A stretch of 64,000 nucleotides of DNA from Rhodoplanes sp. (lineage in GTDB: Bacteria; Pseudomonadota; Alphaproteobacteria; Rhizobiales; Xanthobacteraceae). Both the position numbers and the translations under genes were made by a program. Shown here one piece after another: positions 1 to 7,626 of this stretch. Below the pieces are notes generated by a model. The model had not been told where the DNA came from and did not search any database. It saw only the letters and a list, made by a program, of their open reading frames with translations. The stretch covers positions 186,001 to 250,000 of the forward strand of contig NZ_JACAAX010000003.1 in NCBI RefSeq assembly GCF_013377085.1. The letters are read 5' to 3'. Positions within the stretch are counted from its first letter, which is position 1, and the number at the start of each line of letters is the position of its first letter.

Positions 1-1
1 G

Positions 2-73
2 CCGCGCCAGCCCGACACCGGCTATCGCCGGCCGAAGAAGTCGAGCCAGCGCTTCGTGCCGGCGATCTACTGA
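2..73 (+). CDS. C-terminal end of an unidentified gene entering from the left
   Basis: An open frame enters from the window edge and stops at TGA 71-73. The 23 visible residues are basic (YRRPKKSSQRF) and end in VPAIY. This is too little to name. The next start on the same strand lies 133 bases on. It may be chance coding, so confidence is low. Confidence 0.35.
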   Translation, partial: PRQPDTGYRRPKKSSQRFVPAIY

Positions 74-206
74 GGCCGCGCCGCGTCGGGCATCCCGCCC
101 GTCCGCCTCATGGCGGTCCCGCGCCGGCGGTACTTGAACGTCGCCTCGACATGACGGACCGTCGGTGGAGCCGGTCGGGCCGGCGTCGCGCGAAGGGATT
201 TTGGAC

Positions 207-1211
207 ATGGAGCAGGGTCGCGTTCGCCGGGGAGCGGTGTTGGACCGGCGCGCCCTGATGCTCGGGGCCGCGGCGCTCGCGGCCGCGGGGCCTGCCGCCG
301 CCGAGCCGCTGCCGCGGACCCAGAAGGTGCTCGTCGGCTTTCCGGCCGGCGGCGGCCTCGACACCATGGTGCGGATCATCGCCGACAAGCTGCGTGAGAT
401 CCACGGCACCACCATCGTGATCGAGAACCGGCCGGGCACGGCCGGCCGGCTCGCCGCCGAGGCGGTGGCGCGGGCCGAGCCGGACGGCGCCACCCTGCTG
501 GCGGCGCCGATCGTCGTCACGGCGTTCTATCCCTTCATCTACAAGACGCTGCCGTTCGATCCGCTGACCGACCTGGTGCCGGTGACGCGCTTCTGCACGT
601 TCCAGTTCGCGCTGGCGGTCGACCCCAGGCTGCAGGTCGACAGCGTCGCAGGCTTCATCGCTTACGCCAAGCAAAACCTCGGCAAGGTCAGCTTCGGCTC
701 GCTCGGGGCCGGCACGCCGTCGCATTTTCTCGGCCTGATGTTCAGCAACGCGACCGGCACGGACCTGACTCACGTCCCGTATCGCGGCTCCGCGCCGGCC
801 CTGCAGGATCTCGTCGGCGGCTCGATCCAGGCCGTGTTCGACACCACGGCGAGCCTGATGGAGCAGCACCGGGCCGGCACCGTGCGGGTGCTGGCCGTCA
901 CCGGCAGCAGGCGCTCGCCGCGCCTGCCCGAGGTGCCGACCTTCGGCGAGCTCGCGCTCGGGCTCGGCGACATCGAGGCGGCCGATCTCTGGTACGGCTT
1001 CTTCGCGCCGGGCCGCACGCCCCCCGACACGGTCGAGCGCCACGCCGCGGCGATCGGCGTCGCACTGGCCGACGCCACCGTGCGCGAGCGGCTCGCCGGC
1101 CTCGACGTCGCCGTCGTCGCCGACACGCCGGCGGTGTTCGCCGAGATCGTCAAGGCCGACCACGCGCGCTGGGGCCGGGTGATCCGGTCGAGCGGCTTCA
1201 CGCTGGAGTGA
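207..1211 (+). CDS. Bug/TctC-family periplasmic solute-binding protein
   Basis: A 334-residue receptor of the Bug family, which captures small carboxylates or related solutes in the periplasm for tripartite tricarboxylate transporters. ATG 207 is preferred over GTG 165 because AAGGGA lies at 193-198 and the protein then begins with an export signal: RRALMLG, an Ala-rich core, and a likely cleavage after GPAAA near residue 30. Family marks are GFPAGGGLD followed by IENRPG and EPDGATLL. No membrane subunits lie next to it, as is usual for orphan Bug genes, so the ligand cannot be read. The MBL hydrolase follows 34 bases downstream and may be co-transcribed. Confidence 0.88.
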   Translation: MEQGRVRRGAVLDRRALMLGAAALAAAGPAAAEPLPRTQKVLVGFPAGGGLDTMVRIIADKLREIHGTTIVIENRPGTAGRLAAEAVARAEPDGATLLAAPIVVTAFYPFIYKTLPFDPLTDLVPVTRFCTFQFALAVDPRLQVDSVAGFIAYAKQNLGKVSFGSLGAGTPSHFLGLMFSNATGTDLTHVPYRGSAPALQDLVGGSIQAVFDTTASLMEQHRAGTVRVLAVTGSRRSPRLPEVPTFGELALGLGDIEAADLWYGFFAPGRTPPDTVERHAAAIGVALADATVRERLAGLDVAVVADTPAVFAEIVKADHARWGRVIRSSGFTLE

Positions 1212-1245
1212 CGCCCATGATCACGTCCATGATCGGACGACGCCC

Positions 1246-2094
1246 ATGAAGGTGGTCCTGCTCGGCACCGGCGGCCCGCGGCCCGATCCGCGCCGCATGG
1301 CGACGACGACGCTGATCCGGCTCGGCGACGAGAACATCCTGTTCGACGCCGGCCGCGGCGTCACGGTGCAGATGGTCAAGGCCGGCGTGCCGCTCGCGGC
1401 GGTCGGACCGGTGTTCCTGACCCACCATCACTTCGATCACATCGGCGATCTCTACGACGTGGTGCTCAACACTTGGCTGGCCGGCCGCCGCACGCCGCTG
1501 CAGGTCTTCGGCCCGCCCGATACCGAGCGCATCGTCGACGCGCTGCTGACCCAGGTCTACGACAAGGACATCGGTTGGCGCAGCGCCGGCGAGCCGAGCT
1601 TCGGCGGCTTCCCGCCCGTGACGGTGTGCGACGTGGGCGCCGGCCTGGTGGTCGACACCGGGCGCTGGACCGTCACGGCCGAGACCGTCTCGCACGGCGA
1701 CGGACTGGGGATTCCGCCGGCCTTCATGGCGCGCTGGACCTGCCTCGGCTATCGCTTCGAGGCGGACGGCAAGGTGGTCGCGATCTCGGGCGACACGGTG
1801 GCGTGCGACGGGCTCGCGCGGCTGGCCGCCGGCGCCGACCTCTTGGTGCAGTGCTGCTTCCTCGCCGGCGCCGAGATTCGCGGCGAGCATTTCGAGCGGT
1901 TGGCGAAGCACACGCTGGCCTGCGGCGACACGGTCGGCCGCATCGCCGCGCAGGCGGGCGTCAAGACGCTGGCGCTGACCCATCACCGGCCGCGCAGCGG
2001 CGACGCCATGCTGCAGCGCCTCGCCGACGAGGTGGCGCGCGACTTCTCCGGCCGGCTGGTGATCGGCGAGGATCTCACCGAGATCGATCTCTGA
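1246..2094 (+). CDS. MBL-fold metal-dependent hydrolase (RNase Z/arylsulfatase-like subgroup)
   Basis: A 282-residue metallo-beta-lactamase-fold protein. It starts MKVVLLGTGG, the usual first strand of the RNase Z-like subgroup, and carries the zinc motif THHHFDH at residues 59-65 (His60, His62, Asp64, His65). Further probable ligands are in SHGDG, SGDT and the late LTHHRP. No signal peptide is visible, so it is probably cytoplasmic. It follows the Bug receptor closely, which suggests hydrolysis of an imported ester, lactone or sulfate, but the substrate cannot be told. An 11-base direct repeat (GACGCCCATGA) surrounds the start, so an earlier start is possible. Confidence 0.85.
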   Translation: MKVVLLGTGGPRPDPRRMATTTLIRLGDENILFDAGRGVTVQMVKAGVPLAAVGPVFLTHHHFDHIGDLYDVVLNTWLAGRRTPLQVFGPPDTERIVDALLTQVYDKDIGWRSAGEPSFGGFPPVTVCDVGAGLVVDTGRWTVTAETVSHGDGLGIPPAFMARWTCLGYRFEADGKVVAISGDTVACDGLARLAAGADLLVQCCFLAGAEIRGEHFERLAKHTLACGDTVGRIAAQAGVKTLALTHHRPRSGDAMLQRLADEVARDFSGRLVIGEDLTEIDL

Positions 2095-2273
2095 AGCGTC
2101 GCGAGCGGCGAGGAGATTCGCCGGCGGCCGCGTGCGCGTTGACACTCTCTTAACCTTCGGTGGACAGCCGCGGCTGCCTGCACGGTGGTCATCGTCTGCC
2201 GAAATTTGCTCCGTGAAACCGTCATACGAATCACGTAGCCTTTCATCCATGGCGGCTCGTGGATGGTGAATCG

Positions 2274-3161
2274 ATGAGCAAGAAGACGACTCCGACACCG
2301 GCGGATCGTCGCCGCGCCGCCTCCTTCGAAGTCTCCTCCGAAATCACGTCCTCACCAGAACCTGTCGCGAGACGCGGTGCCCCGGCGCCGGCGTCGTCCC
2401 GTCGATTCGGCGAAAGGAGTCGTTCCTTGGGCAAGCAGTCCAGCAAGAAGAAGCGTCGCAGCGATCGTTCGGTCGAGACGGCCGAGATCATCGCCTTTTC
2501 CGGCGCCAAGTTCACGGCCGCCCGCGCCCTGCCGCCGATCAAGCCGCTGACACCGACGCAGGGCGCCTATCTGGCGGCGCTGCGCGCGAGCCCGCAGGTG
2601 GTGGTCGTCGGCCCGGCCGGAACCGGCAAGACCTGGATCGCGGCGACCCATGCGGCCGACCTCCTGCGCACCCGGCAGGTCGAGCGCGTCATCCTCACCC
2701 GGCCGAACGTGCCGTGCGGCCGCTCGCTGGGCTTCTTCCCGGGCTCGCTGCAGGACAAGTTCGCGCCGTGGGCCGCGCCCGTGATCGAGGCCATCAAGGA
2801 GCGGATCGGCAAGGCGGCCTTCGACATCGCGCTGAAGAACGGCGACATCGAGATGGTGCCGTTCGAGGTGATGCGCGGCCGCTCCTGGAAGGACGCCTTC
2901 GTGCTGCTCGACGAGGCGCAGAACACCACCGCGGCCGAGATGAAGACCTTCCTGACCCGGATCGGCGAGAACTGCATCACGGTGGTCGACGGCGACGTCA
3001 GCCAGTGCGACCTGCCGTCGGACTCCGGGCTGCGGGCCGTCATCGACCTGATCAGGACCAAGGACCTGCCCGTGCCCGTGATCGAGTTCACGCGCGACGA
3101 CATCGTGCGCTCCGGCCTGTGCGCCATGTGGGTCGACGCCTTCGACGGCGTCGCGACCTGA
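2274..3161 (+). CDS. phoH: PhoH-family P-loop ATPase
   Basis: A 295-residue PhoH-like ATPase. Walker A GPAGTGKT is at residues 113-120 and Walker B VLLDEAQN near 210-217, in the normal PhoH order. The first 75 residues are polar and basic (GKQSSKKKRRS) and look disordered; this extension is longer than the common PhoH start. ATG 2274 (MSKKTTPT) is preferred to the in-frame GTG at 2259. PhoH proteins are RNA-linked ATPases of poorly known role. A TTGACA box lies at 2139-2144, but no convincing -10 follows. The final 41 bases of the locus are repeated exactly at 5534-5574 (see findings). Confidence 0.92.
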   Translation: MSKKTTPTPADRRRAASFEVSSEITSSPEPVARRGAPAPASSRRFGERSRSLGKQSSKKKRRSDRSVETAEIIAFSGAKFTAARALPPIKPLTPTQGAYLAALRASPQVVVVGPAGTGKTWIAATHAADLLRTRQVERVILTRPNVPCGRSLGFFPGSLQDKFAPWAAPVIEAIKERIGKAAFDIALKNGDIEMVPFEVMRGRSWKDAFVLLDEAQNTTAAEMKTFLTRIGENCITVVDGDVSQCDLPSDSGLRAVIDLIRTKDLPVPVIEFTRDDIVRSGLCAMWVDAFDGVAT

Positions 3162-3163
3162 TC
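3123..3163 (+). repeat. Direct repeat, copy 1: end of phoH
   Basis: 41 bases covering the last 12 sense codons and stop of phoH, identical to 5534-5574. Weaker similarity continues on both sides (about 3113-3187 against 5523-5595). The two copies bracket the sbtB-sbtA-lysR cassette. Confidence 0.9.
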
Positions 3164-3183
3164 GCGACGGCGCGGCCGGGGCG

Positions 3184-3495
3184 TCAGAACCGCTCCGGCC
3201 GCACCACGGCGACATCCGCCACCGTGACGAAGCCGATCTGCCCCGACACCAGGCCGAACACGGCGTCGAGAACCGCATCGAGCCGGGCCGCGTCGACGAT
3301 CGAGATCAGCATCACCATCTGGGTGGCCGTGCCGATCTGGCCCTCCGCCGACCAGTCGCCGCCATGCCCGTGGCCGGCCAGGATCGGCACCACCGACCAG
3401 CCGCCGACGCCGGCCTCGTCGAGCCGCGCCGTCAGCCGGCGCAGCAGCGGCGCCTCGGCGATGATCTCGATGCGCTTCTTCGGATAGGTCTGCAT
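3184..3495 (-). CDS. sbtB: PII-like regulator of the bicarbonate transporter (SbtB type)
   Basis: A 103-residue PII-fold protein. The start MQTYPKKRIEIIAEAPLLRR and the region QIGTATQMVMLISIVD fit the SbtB/PII-like group that sits next to SbtA permeases. SbtB proteins bind adenine nucleotides, including cAMP and AMP, and modulate SbtA. No C-terminal Cys pair (the redox R-loop of some cyanobacterial SbtB) is present; the end reads VVRPERF. Start ATG 3495 has a GGAGGAG ribosome site. It lies 32 bases downstream of sbtA on the same strand, an operon-like arrangement. Its stop falls just beyond the phoH repeat. Confidence 0.85.
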   Translation of the reverse strand: MQTYPKKRIEIIAEAPLLRRLTARLDEAGVGGWSVVPILAGHGHGGDWSAEGQIGTATQMVMLISIVDAARLDAVLDAVFGLVSGQIGFVTVADVAVVRPERF

Positions 3496-3527
3496 GGCTC
3501 CTCCTCCGGCCGGCGTGGGCGCGGTCT

Positions 3528-4517
3528 TCACGATGCGATGCGCCCGGCGAGCGCGATATAGAGCGGTATGCCGACGAGCAGGTTGAACGGGAAGGTGACG
3601 CCGAGCGACAGCGTCAGGGCGATGGCCGGATTGGCTTGCGGCAGAGCGAGCCGCATCGCCGCCGGCACGGCGATGTACGACGCCGAGGCGGCGAGCGTGA
3701 TCAGCACGGCGGTGCTGCCGACCGAGAGGCCGATCGCGAAGGCCAGCGCACCGGCGAGCGTGCCGCCGATCAGCGGCATCACGATCGCAAAGGCCGCCAC
3801 CGGCGCCGAGAGGTGGCGGCGGCCTTGCGCGAGCCCGCGGCCGGCGACGAGCCCCATGTCGAGCAGGAACAGGCACAGCACGCCGGCGAAGGCGTCGACC
3901 AGGAAGGGCTTGAGCATCGTCGCGCCGCGATCCCCGGTCGCGACGCCGATCGCGAAGGCGCCGAGCAGGATCACGATCGAGCCGTTGAGCGCCACCTCGC
4001 GCAGGAGCGTCGAGCGGCTCTCGCCGGGCGCGTCGCCGTCGCTCCGCCCGCGGGCGATCAGCAGTGCCGCGACGATCGCCGGCGTCTCCATGGCGGCCGC
4101 GACCGCCACCATGTAGCCGTCCCAGGCGATACCGAGCTGGCCCAGCATGCCGGTGACGGCGACGAAGGTGACGGCCGAGATCGAGCCGTAATGGGCCGCC
4201 ACCGCGGCGGCATTCACCGGGTCGAGCCGGGTCGTCGCGCGCAGGATCAGATAGGCGAGGAACGGCATCGCGAAGGAAAGCCCGATCCCGGCCGCGATGG
4301 TCGTGATCATGGTTGCGTCGATCCCCTGATGGGCGACCTCGACGCCGCCGCGGAAGCCGATCGCCATCAGCAGATAGAGCGCGAGCAGCTTCGCCACCTG
4401 CTCCGGCACCGAGAGATCGGAGCGCGCCAGCGCCGCCGCGACGCCGAGGACGAAGAACAGCACCATGGGGGAGAGAAGGTTCTGCAGTGCCAGCTCGAGC
4501 ATCGTCGCCTCGTCCAT
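3528..4517 (-). CDS. sbtA: Sodium-dependent bicarbonate transport family permease SbtA
   Basis: An inner-membrane permease of 329 residues with about ten hydrophobic segments, in the SbtA family (Na+/HCO3- symport in cyanobacteria). Recognisable stretches are LLSPMVLFFVLGVAAALARSD at the start and AHYGSISAVTFV, the family's conserved helix start. ATG 4517 gives MDEATMLELAL; ATG 4502 (MLELAL) is an alternative. It is followed by the PII-like partner and faces a LysR gene. In a heterotroph it may supply bicarbonate for carboxylases, including crotonyl-CoA carboxylase/reductase of the pathway suggested by mcd; that link is inference. Confidence 0.88.
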   Translation of the reverse strand: MDEATMLELALQNLLSPMVLFFVLGVAAALARSDLSVPEQVAKLLALYLLMAIGFRGGVEVAHQGIDATMITTIAAGIGLSFAMPFLAYLILRATTRLDPVNAAAVAAHYGSISAVTFVAVTGMLGQLGIAWDGYMVAVAAAMETPAIVAALLIARGRSDGDAPGESRSTLLREVALNGSIVILLGAFAIGVATGDRGATMLKPFLVDAFAGVLCLFLLDMGLVAGRGLAQGRRHLSAPVAAFAIVMPLIGGTLAGALAFAIGLSVGSTAVLITLAASASYIAVPAAMRLALPQANPAIALTLSLGVTFPFNLLVGIPLYIALAGRIAS

Positions 4518-4630
4518 GCGAGCCCGCGGCGCGATGCGGCAGGCGAACGGGGACGACCCTAGACGCACTTGCAGCATGACGATAATTGATAGTACAAAGT
4601 TCTATAATTGACAAATATGATGGTAGGCCG
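4518..4630. promoter_or_regulatory. Divergent sbtA/lysR promoter region with small inverted repeat
   Basis: This 113-base gap is strikingly AT-rich compared with its surroundings. It holds an inverted repeat ATAG-N9-CTAT at 4589-4605, of the size LysR proteins bind, and TATAATT at 4603-4609. It probably carries both promoters and the operator for the adjacent LysR protein. Confidence 0.5.
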
Positions 4631-5488
4631 GTGCCCCGCCCGCTGCTCAATCTCGATCTCGACCTGGTCCGCACCTTCGTCGCCATCGCGACGCTCGGCA
4701 GCTTCACGCGCGCCGCCGAGGGCTTGCGCCGTCAGCAGTCGACCGTGTCGCTCCAGCTCCAGCGGCTCGAGGACGGGCTCGGCCGCCGGCTGATCGACCG
4801 CACGCCGCGCAGCGTGAAGCTCACGGCGGACGGCGAGACGTTCCTGGCACATGCGCGCCGCCTGCTCGACGTCAACGACGAGCTGGTCGCCCGCGTCACC
4901 GAGCCGGCCCTGCACGGCGTCGTGCGGCTCGGCACGCCGGAGGACTTCGCCTCGCGTCATCTGCCCGACGTGCTGTCGCGCTTCGCCAAGACCTATCCGG
5001 CGGTCGCCCTCGAGGTGACCTGCGACCTCACCCTGCATCTGATCGAGCGGTTCCGTCGCGGTGCCTTCGATCTTGCGCTGATCAAGCGCGAGCGGCTCGC
5101 CGAGGCCAGCGGCATCAGGGTCTGGCGCGAGCCGCTGGTGTGGGTGACGGCGGAGACGGAGCTCGACCGGTCGGACGGGCCGCTGCCGCTGGTCGTCTCG
5201 CCGAGCCCCTGCGTCTATCGCAAGCGCGCCACCGAGGCGCTCGACCGCGCCAAGCGGCCGTGGCGGGTCGCCTACACGTGCGGCTCGCTCGCCGGCTCGC
5301 TTGCCGCGGTGCGCGCCGGGCTCGGCGTCACGGTGCTGCCGAAGGACATGGTGCCGGGCGACCTGCACGTCGTCGACGGCGGACCGCTGCCCAGCCTCAA
5401 GGACACCGAGATCGCGCTCCTCCAGCGCGAGCGGCTCTCGCTGCCGGCCCAGCGCCTGAAGGAGCACATCGTCGGCTCGCTGGGGTGA
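4631..5488 (+). CDS. LysR-family transcriptional regulator next to sbtA
   Basis: A 285-residue LysR regulator. The N-terminal helix-turn-helix spans about residues 5-65 (DLVRTFVAIATLGSFTRAAE, then LRRQQSTVSLQLQRLE), followed by a periplasmic-binding-fold effector domain with the hinge near residue 90 (VVRLGTPEDF). The start is GTG 4631; the frame can be extended to TTG 4586, but that adds residues absent from LysR proteins. It is transcribed away from sbtA, the usual layout for a regulator of its neighbour. The effector is unknown; by analogy with CbbR/CmpR it may sense a carbon-status metabolite. Confidence 0.9.
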   Translation: MPRPLLNLDLDLVRTFVAIATLGSFTRAAEGLRRQQSTVSLQLQRLEDGLGRRLIDRTPRSVKLTADGETFLAHARRLLDVNDELVARVTEPALHGVVRLGTPEDFASRHLPDVLSRFAKTYPAVALEVTCDLTLHLIERFRRGAFDLALIKRERLAEASGIRVWREPLVWVTAETELDRSDGPLPLVVSPSPCVYRKRATEALDRAKRPWRVAYTCGSLAGSLAAVRAGLGVTVLPKDMVPGDLHVVDGGPLPSLKDTEIALLQRERLSLPAQRLKEHIVGSLG

Positions 5489-5533
5489 GGATGCAGCCGC
5501 ACAGCGGGAACGAGCGGAGGGGCCGGCTCGTGT

Positions 5534-5574
5534 GCCATGTGGGTCGACGCCTTCGACGGCGTCGCGACCTGATC
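5534..5574 (+). repeat. phoH: Direct repeat, copy 2: displaced phoH 3' end
   Basis: Identical over 41 bases to the end of phoH and keeps its reading frame (CAMWVDAFDGVAT then TGA). It has no upstream phoH sequence, so it is a non-functional fragment lying 45 bases after the lysR stop. Confidence 0.9.
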
Positions 5575-5623
5575 ACGGCGACGGGGCGGGGCGCCAGCCT
5601 CACCCCTCGGGTCGCGGCAGAGC

Positions 5624-6208
5624 TCAACGTCCCGCGGTTCGCACCGGGCAGCGGTCCACGGCGCCGGCATGGCGTTCGAGCATCGGCGCGAGCGCCTTCG
5701 GCACCGACCAGCCGAAATCGGCCTTGATCAGGCGACCGTCGCGGATGTGGTTGTCCAGCGCGTAGGTGATCGCGCGGTTGCGGTAGCTCGACCACAGCTC
5801 GCGGACCTTGGCGACCTCCGGCTCGCCGTGGCGCCGCGCGGCGGAGAGCATGTCGTCCATCTTGCCGAAATACTTGCCGAGATAATCGACGATCCAGGCC
5901 CGGTTGGCCGGATCGCAGATCGCGTCACGCTGGGTGACGACGTAGCAGTTCGACGCCGCTGTGAGCTGCACGGCGCGCGAGAAATCGCCGAAATCGATGT
6001 GATGAGGACCCGCAGGCAGCTTCGGGAGCTGCGGATCGCCGAGATCCTCGAGCGCCTCGTAGCAGGCCGGCCGCACCTGCGCGTTGCGCCACTCGCCCAT
6101 CCGCGCGTTGCGCGGCAGGGCGTCGCCCGGATGAATCAGGATGTTCAGCACGTAGGAGCCCACCATGATTCCGGCGATGACGAAGAGAACGCTCTTGATC
6201 AGGCCCAT
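5624..6208 (-). CDS. Small membrane-anchored or exported protein, unidentified (third gene of a trio)
   Basis: A 194-residue protein that I do not recognise. An N-terminal hydrophobic segment (LIKSVLFVIAGIMVGSYVL, residues 3-21) makes it anchored or secreted. Four cysteines follow (in RPACYEA, SNCYVV, AICDPA, DRCPVR). The C-terminal half is predicted helical. ATG 6208 has a GAGTGAGGA ribosome site. It lies 5 bases after the stop of the preceding gene, so the three genes at 7301-5624 form one operon. Confidence 0.72.
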   Translation of the reverse strand: MGLIKSVLFVIAGIMVGSYVLNILIHPGDALPRNARMGEWRNAQVRPACYEALEDLGDPQLPKLPAGPHHIDFGDFSRAVQLTAASNCYVVTQRDAICDPANRAWIVDYLGKYFGKMDDMLSAARRHGEPEVAKVRELWSSYRNRAITYALDNHIRDGRLIKADFGWSVPKALAPMLERHAGAVDRCPVRTAGR

Positions 6209-6213
6209 GGTCC

Positions 6214-6726
6214 TCACTCCCGTGAAGCGTTGCATGGATGTCCGGTGACCCGCTCGGCGCGGAGCAGGGCGGCGGTCCGCTCGCGGACATGCGGGTCGAG
6301 GTCGGCGAGCGCGAAGTAGCCGCGGGCGTAGGTCTCGCGGGTCAGCCGCTCGATGCGGGCGTCGTCTGCCGTACGCCAAGCGCGTGCGATGTGCCGGGCG
6401 CCGGCTTCGCCCCACGACATCGGGAAGCCCCGCTCCTGCATGCCGCGCTGCTCGAAGTAATAGCCGAGGCCCGCGAGGAGGCGCTGGCGTCCTTCGCCGG
6501 CGCACATGGCGGACCACGCCTGATCGAGCCCGCGCAGGGCGCTCTGCCGTGCATTCTCCCGCACGCTCTCCCGCGTCGGCTCGTTCGCCGCCCAGGGATC
6601 CTGTCCCTGCCGCGTGGCGCGGTTGTCCATCGGCCCGGCCGGGACCGCGACCGGCTCCATCCGGATGCCGGCGAGCAGCACCCAGCCGATCACCAGCAGG
6701 ACGCCGAGGCCGAACGCCCGCACCAT
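6214..6726 (-). CDS. Small membrane-anchored or exported protein, unidentified (second gene of a trio)
   Basis: 170 residues with an N-terminal membrane segment (AFGLGVLLVIGWVLLAGI, residues 4-21), then a soluble helical domain with two cysteines (SAMCAGEG and GHPCNASRE). The motif GYYFEQRGMQERGFPMSWGE is distinctive, but I cannot assign it. It begins 2 bases after the upstream gene's stop. The design matches its two operon neighbours: one anchor, about 150 mostly helical residues and a few cysteines. Confidence 0.72.
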   Translation of the reverse strand: MVRAFGLGVLLVIGWVLLAGIRMEPVAVPAGPMDNRATRQGQDPWAANEPTRESVRENARQSALRGLDQAWSAMCAGEGRQRLLAGLGYYFEQRGMQERGFPMSWGEAGARHIARAWRTADDARIERLTRETYARGYFALADLDPHVRERTAALLRAERVTGHPCNASRE

Positions 6727-6728
6727 GG

Positions 6729-7301
6729 TCAGCGCCGCGCTTCGCGCGGCTTGCCGCAGGGCGACTGGCCGTCACCATTGCCCTTCGAGACCATCAGCAA
6801 AGCAAGCCGCAGGGATGGTGGGAAGTCGTCGAGACGCAGTCCCACCTCGAAGGCGGCGGCGACCTGCTCCCTCACTCGCTCGTCGAGCGCCGTCGAGAAC
6901 AGCCGCGTCGCCATTTCCATCCGCGCCTCGCCGCCGCACATGAAGCGCCCGCAGCCGGACTTGTCGGCGATCTCCCGCGCATAGGCGGTGATGTCCCGGA
7001 TCGCCGCGGCTTTCATGCCGGCGTCGCAGGGCGACAGGCTGAAGCCGGTCGCAGCCTGCAAGGCGGCCTGGCGCAGCGCATTGCGCTGCGCGTCGTCGTC
7101 GCTCGGCTGCGGCTTTGGTGGCGGACCGCCGCGCGCCAGTTCTTCGCGCGTCTCGGTGAAGGTCGGCGCCGACACGACGGGGGCGGGCGCCCGGGCGACG
7201 AGAACAGGCACTGGGGAGCCCCGCGTGATCCAGCCGACCACCGCGAATCCCGCCATGAACATGATGGCGACGAGCATGGTGAAACGGATGATCGATCCCA
7301 C
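6729..7301 (-). CDS. Small membrane-anchored or exported protein, unidentified (first gene of a trio)
   Basis: 190 residues from GTG 7301, chosen because a G-rich ribosome site (GGAGGGGGGG) lies just upstream; ATG 7340 is less likely. A membrane segment (MLVAIMFMAGFAVVGWITRG) is followed by a Pro/Ala stretch and a helical domain with cysteines in SPCDAG, SGCGRFMCGG and QSPCGK. No family is recognised. It is probably the promoter-proximal gene of the trio. Confidence 0.7.
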   Translation of the reverse strand: MGSIIRFTMLVAIMFMAGFAVVGWITRGSPVPVLVARAPAPVVSAPTFTETREELARGGPPPKPQPSDDDAQRNALRQAALQAATGFSLSPCDAGMKAAAIRDITAYAREIADKSGCGRFMCGGEARMEMATRLFSTALDERVREQVAAAFEVGLRLDDFPPSLRLALLMVSKGNGDGQSPCGKPREARR

Positions 7302-7626
7302 GGTGTGCCCCCCCCTCCGGTCGAGCAGGACAACTAGCATGGAGGTATTAACGCCCGGCTTTCTTCAGGTTGCCGGGCGCGCCGTCTGCGCGCGGCGGGC
7401 GGCGCGACGGTCGATGCTGGGTAAACGAGATCGATCAAATTTTATGCGGGCAGGCGCCAAATGCGCCGCACTCGAACGGCGACGGCGGAGGTGCCGGGCC
7501 CGTTCATCCTTCGAGACCCGGCCAGGCAAAGCCGGCTATTGCCGGCTTGCGCACTGATCATGTTGGTCCCGGGCATGCCCTAGATCATTGGTCGAGCACC
7601 TCGGGATGACGGTCCCCTGCCGGCCC
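7302..7626. other. Gene-free gap with GC-rich hairpins
   Basis: 325 bases with no convincing gene. It holds an inverted repeat GCCCGGC (7353-7359) / GCCGGGC (7372-7378) and other short GC-rich palindromes, including a CCTTCGAGACCCGGCC stretch that looks like a worn intergenic repeat. It probably contains the promoter of the exported-protein trio (leftward), since the radical SAM gene ends at its right edge. Confidence 0.5.

Noticed and set aside
2139-2144. TTGACA before phoH as a firm promoter call
   Set aside because: No acceptable -10 box at 16-18 bases, and it is 129 bases from the start codon.
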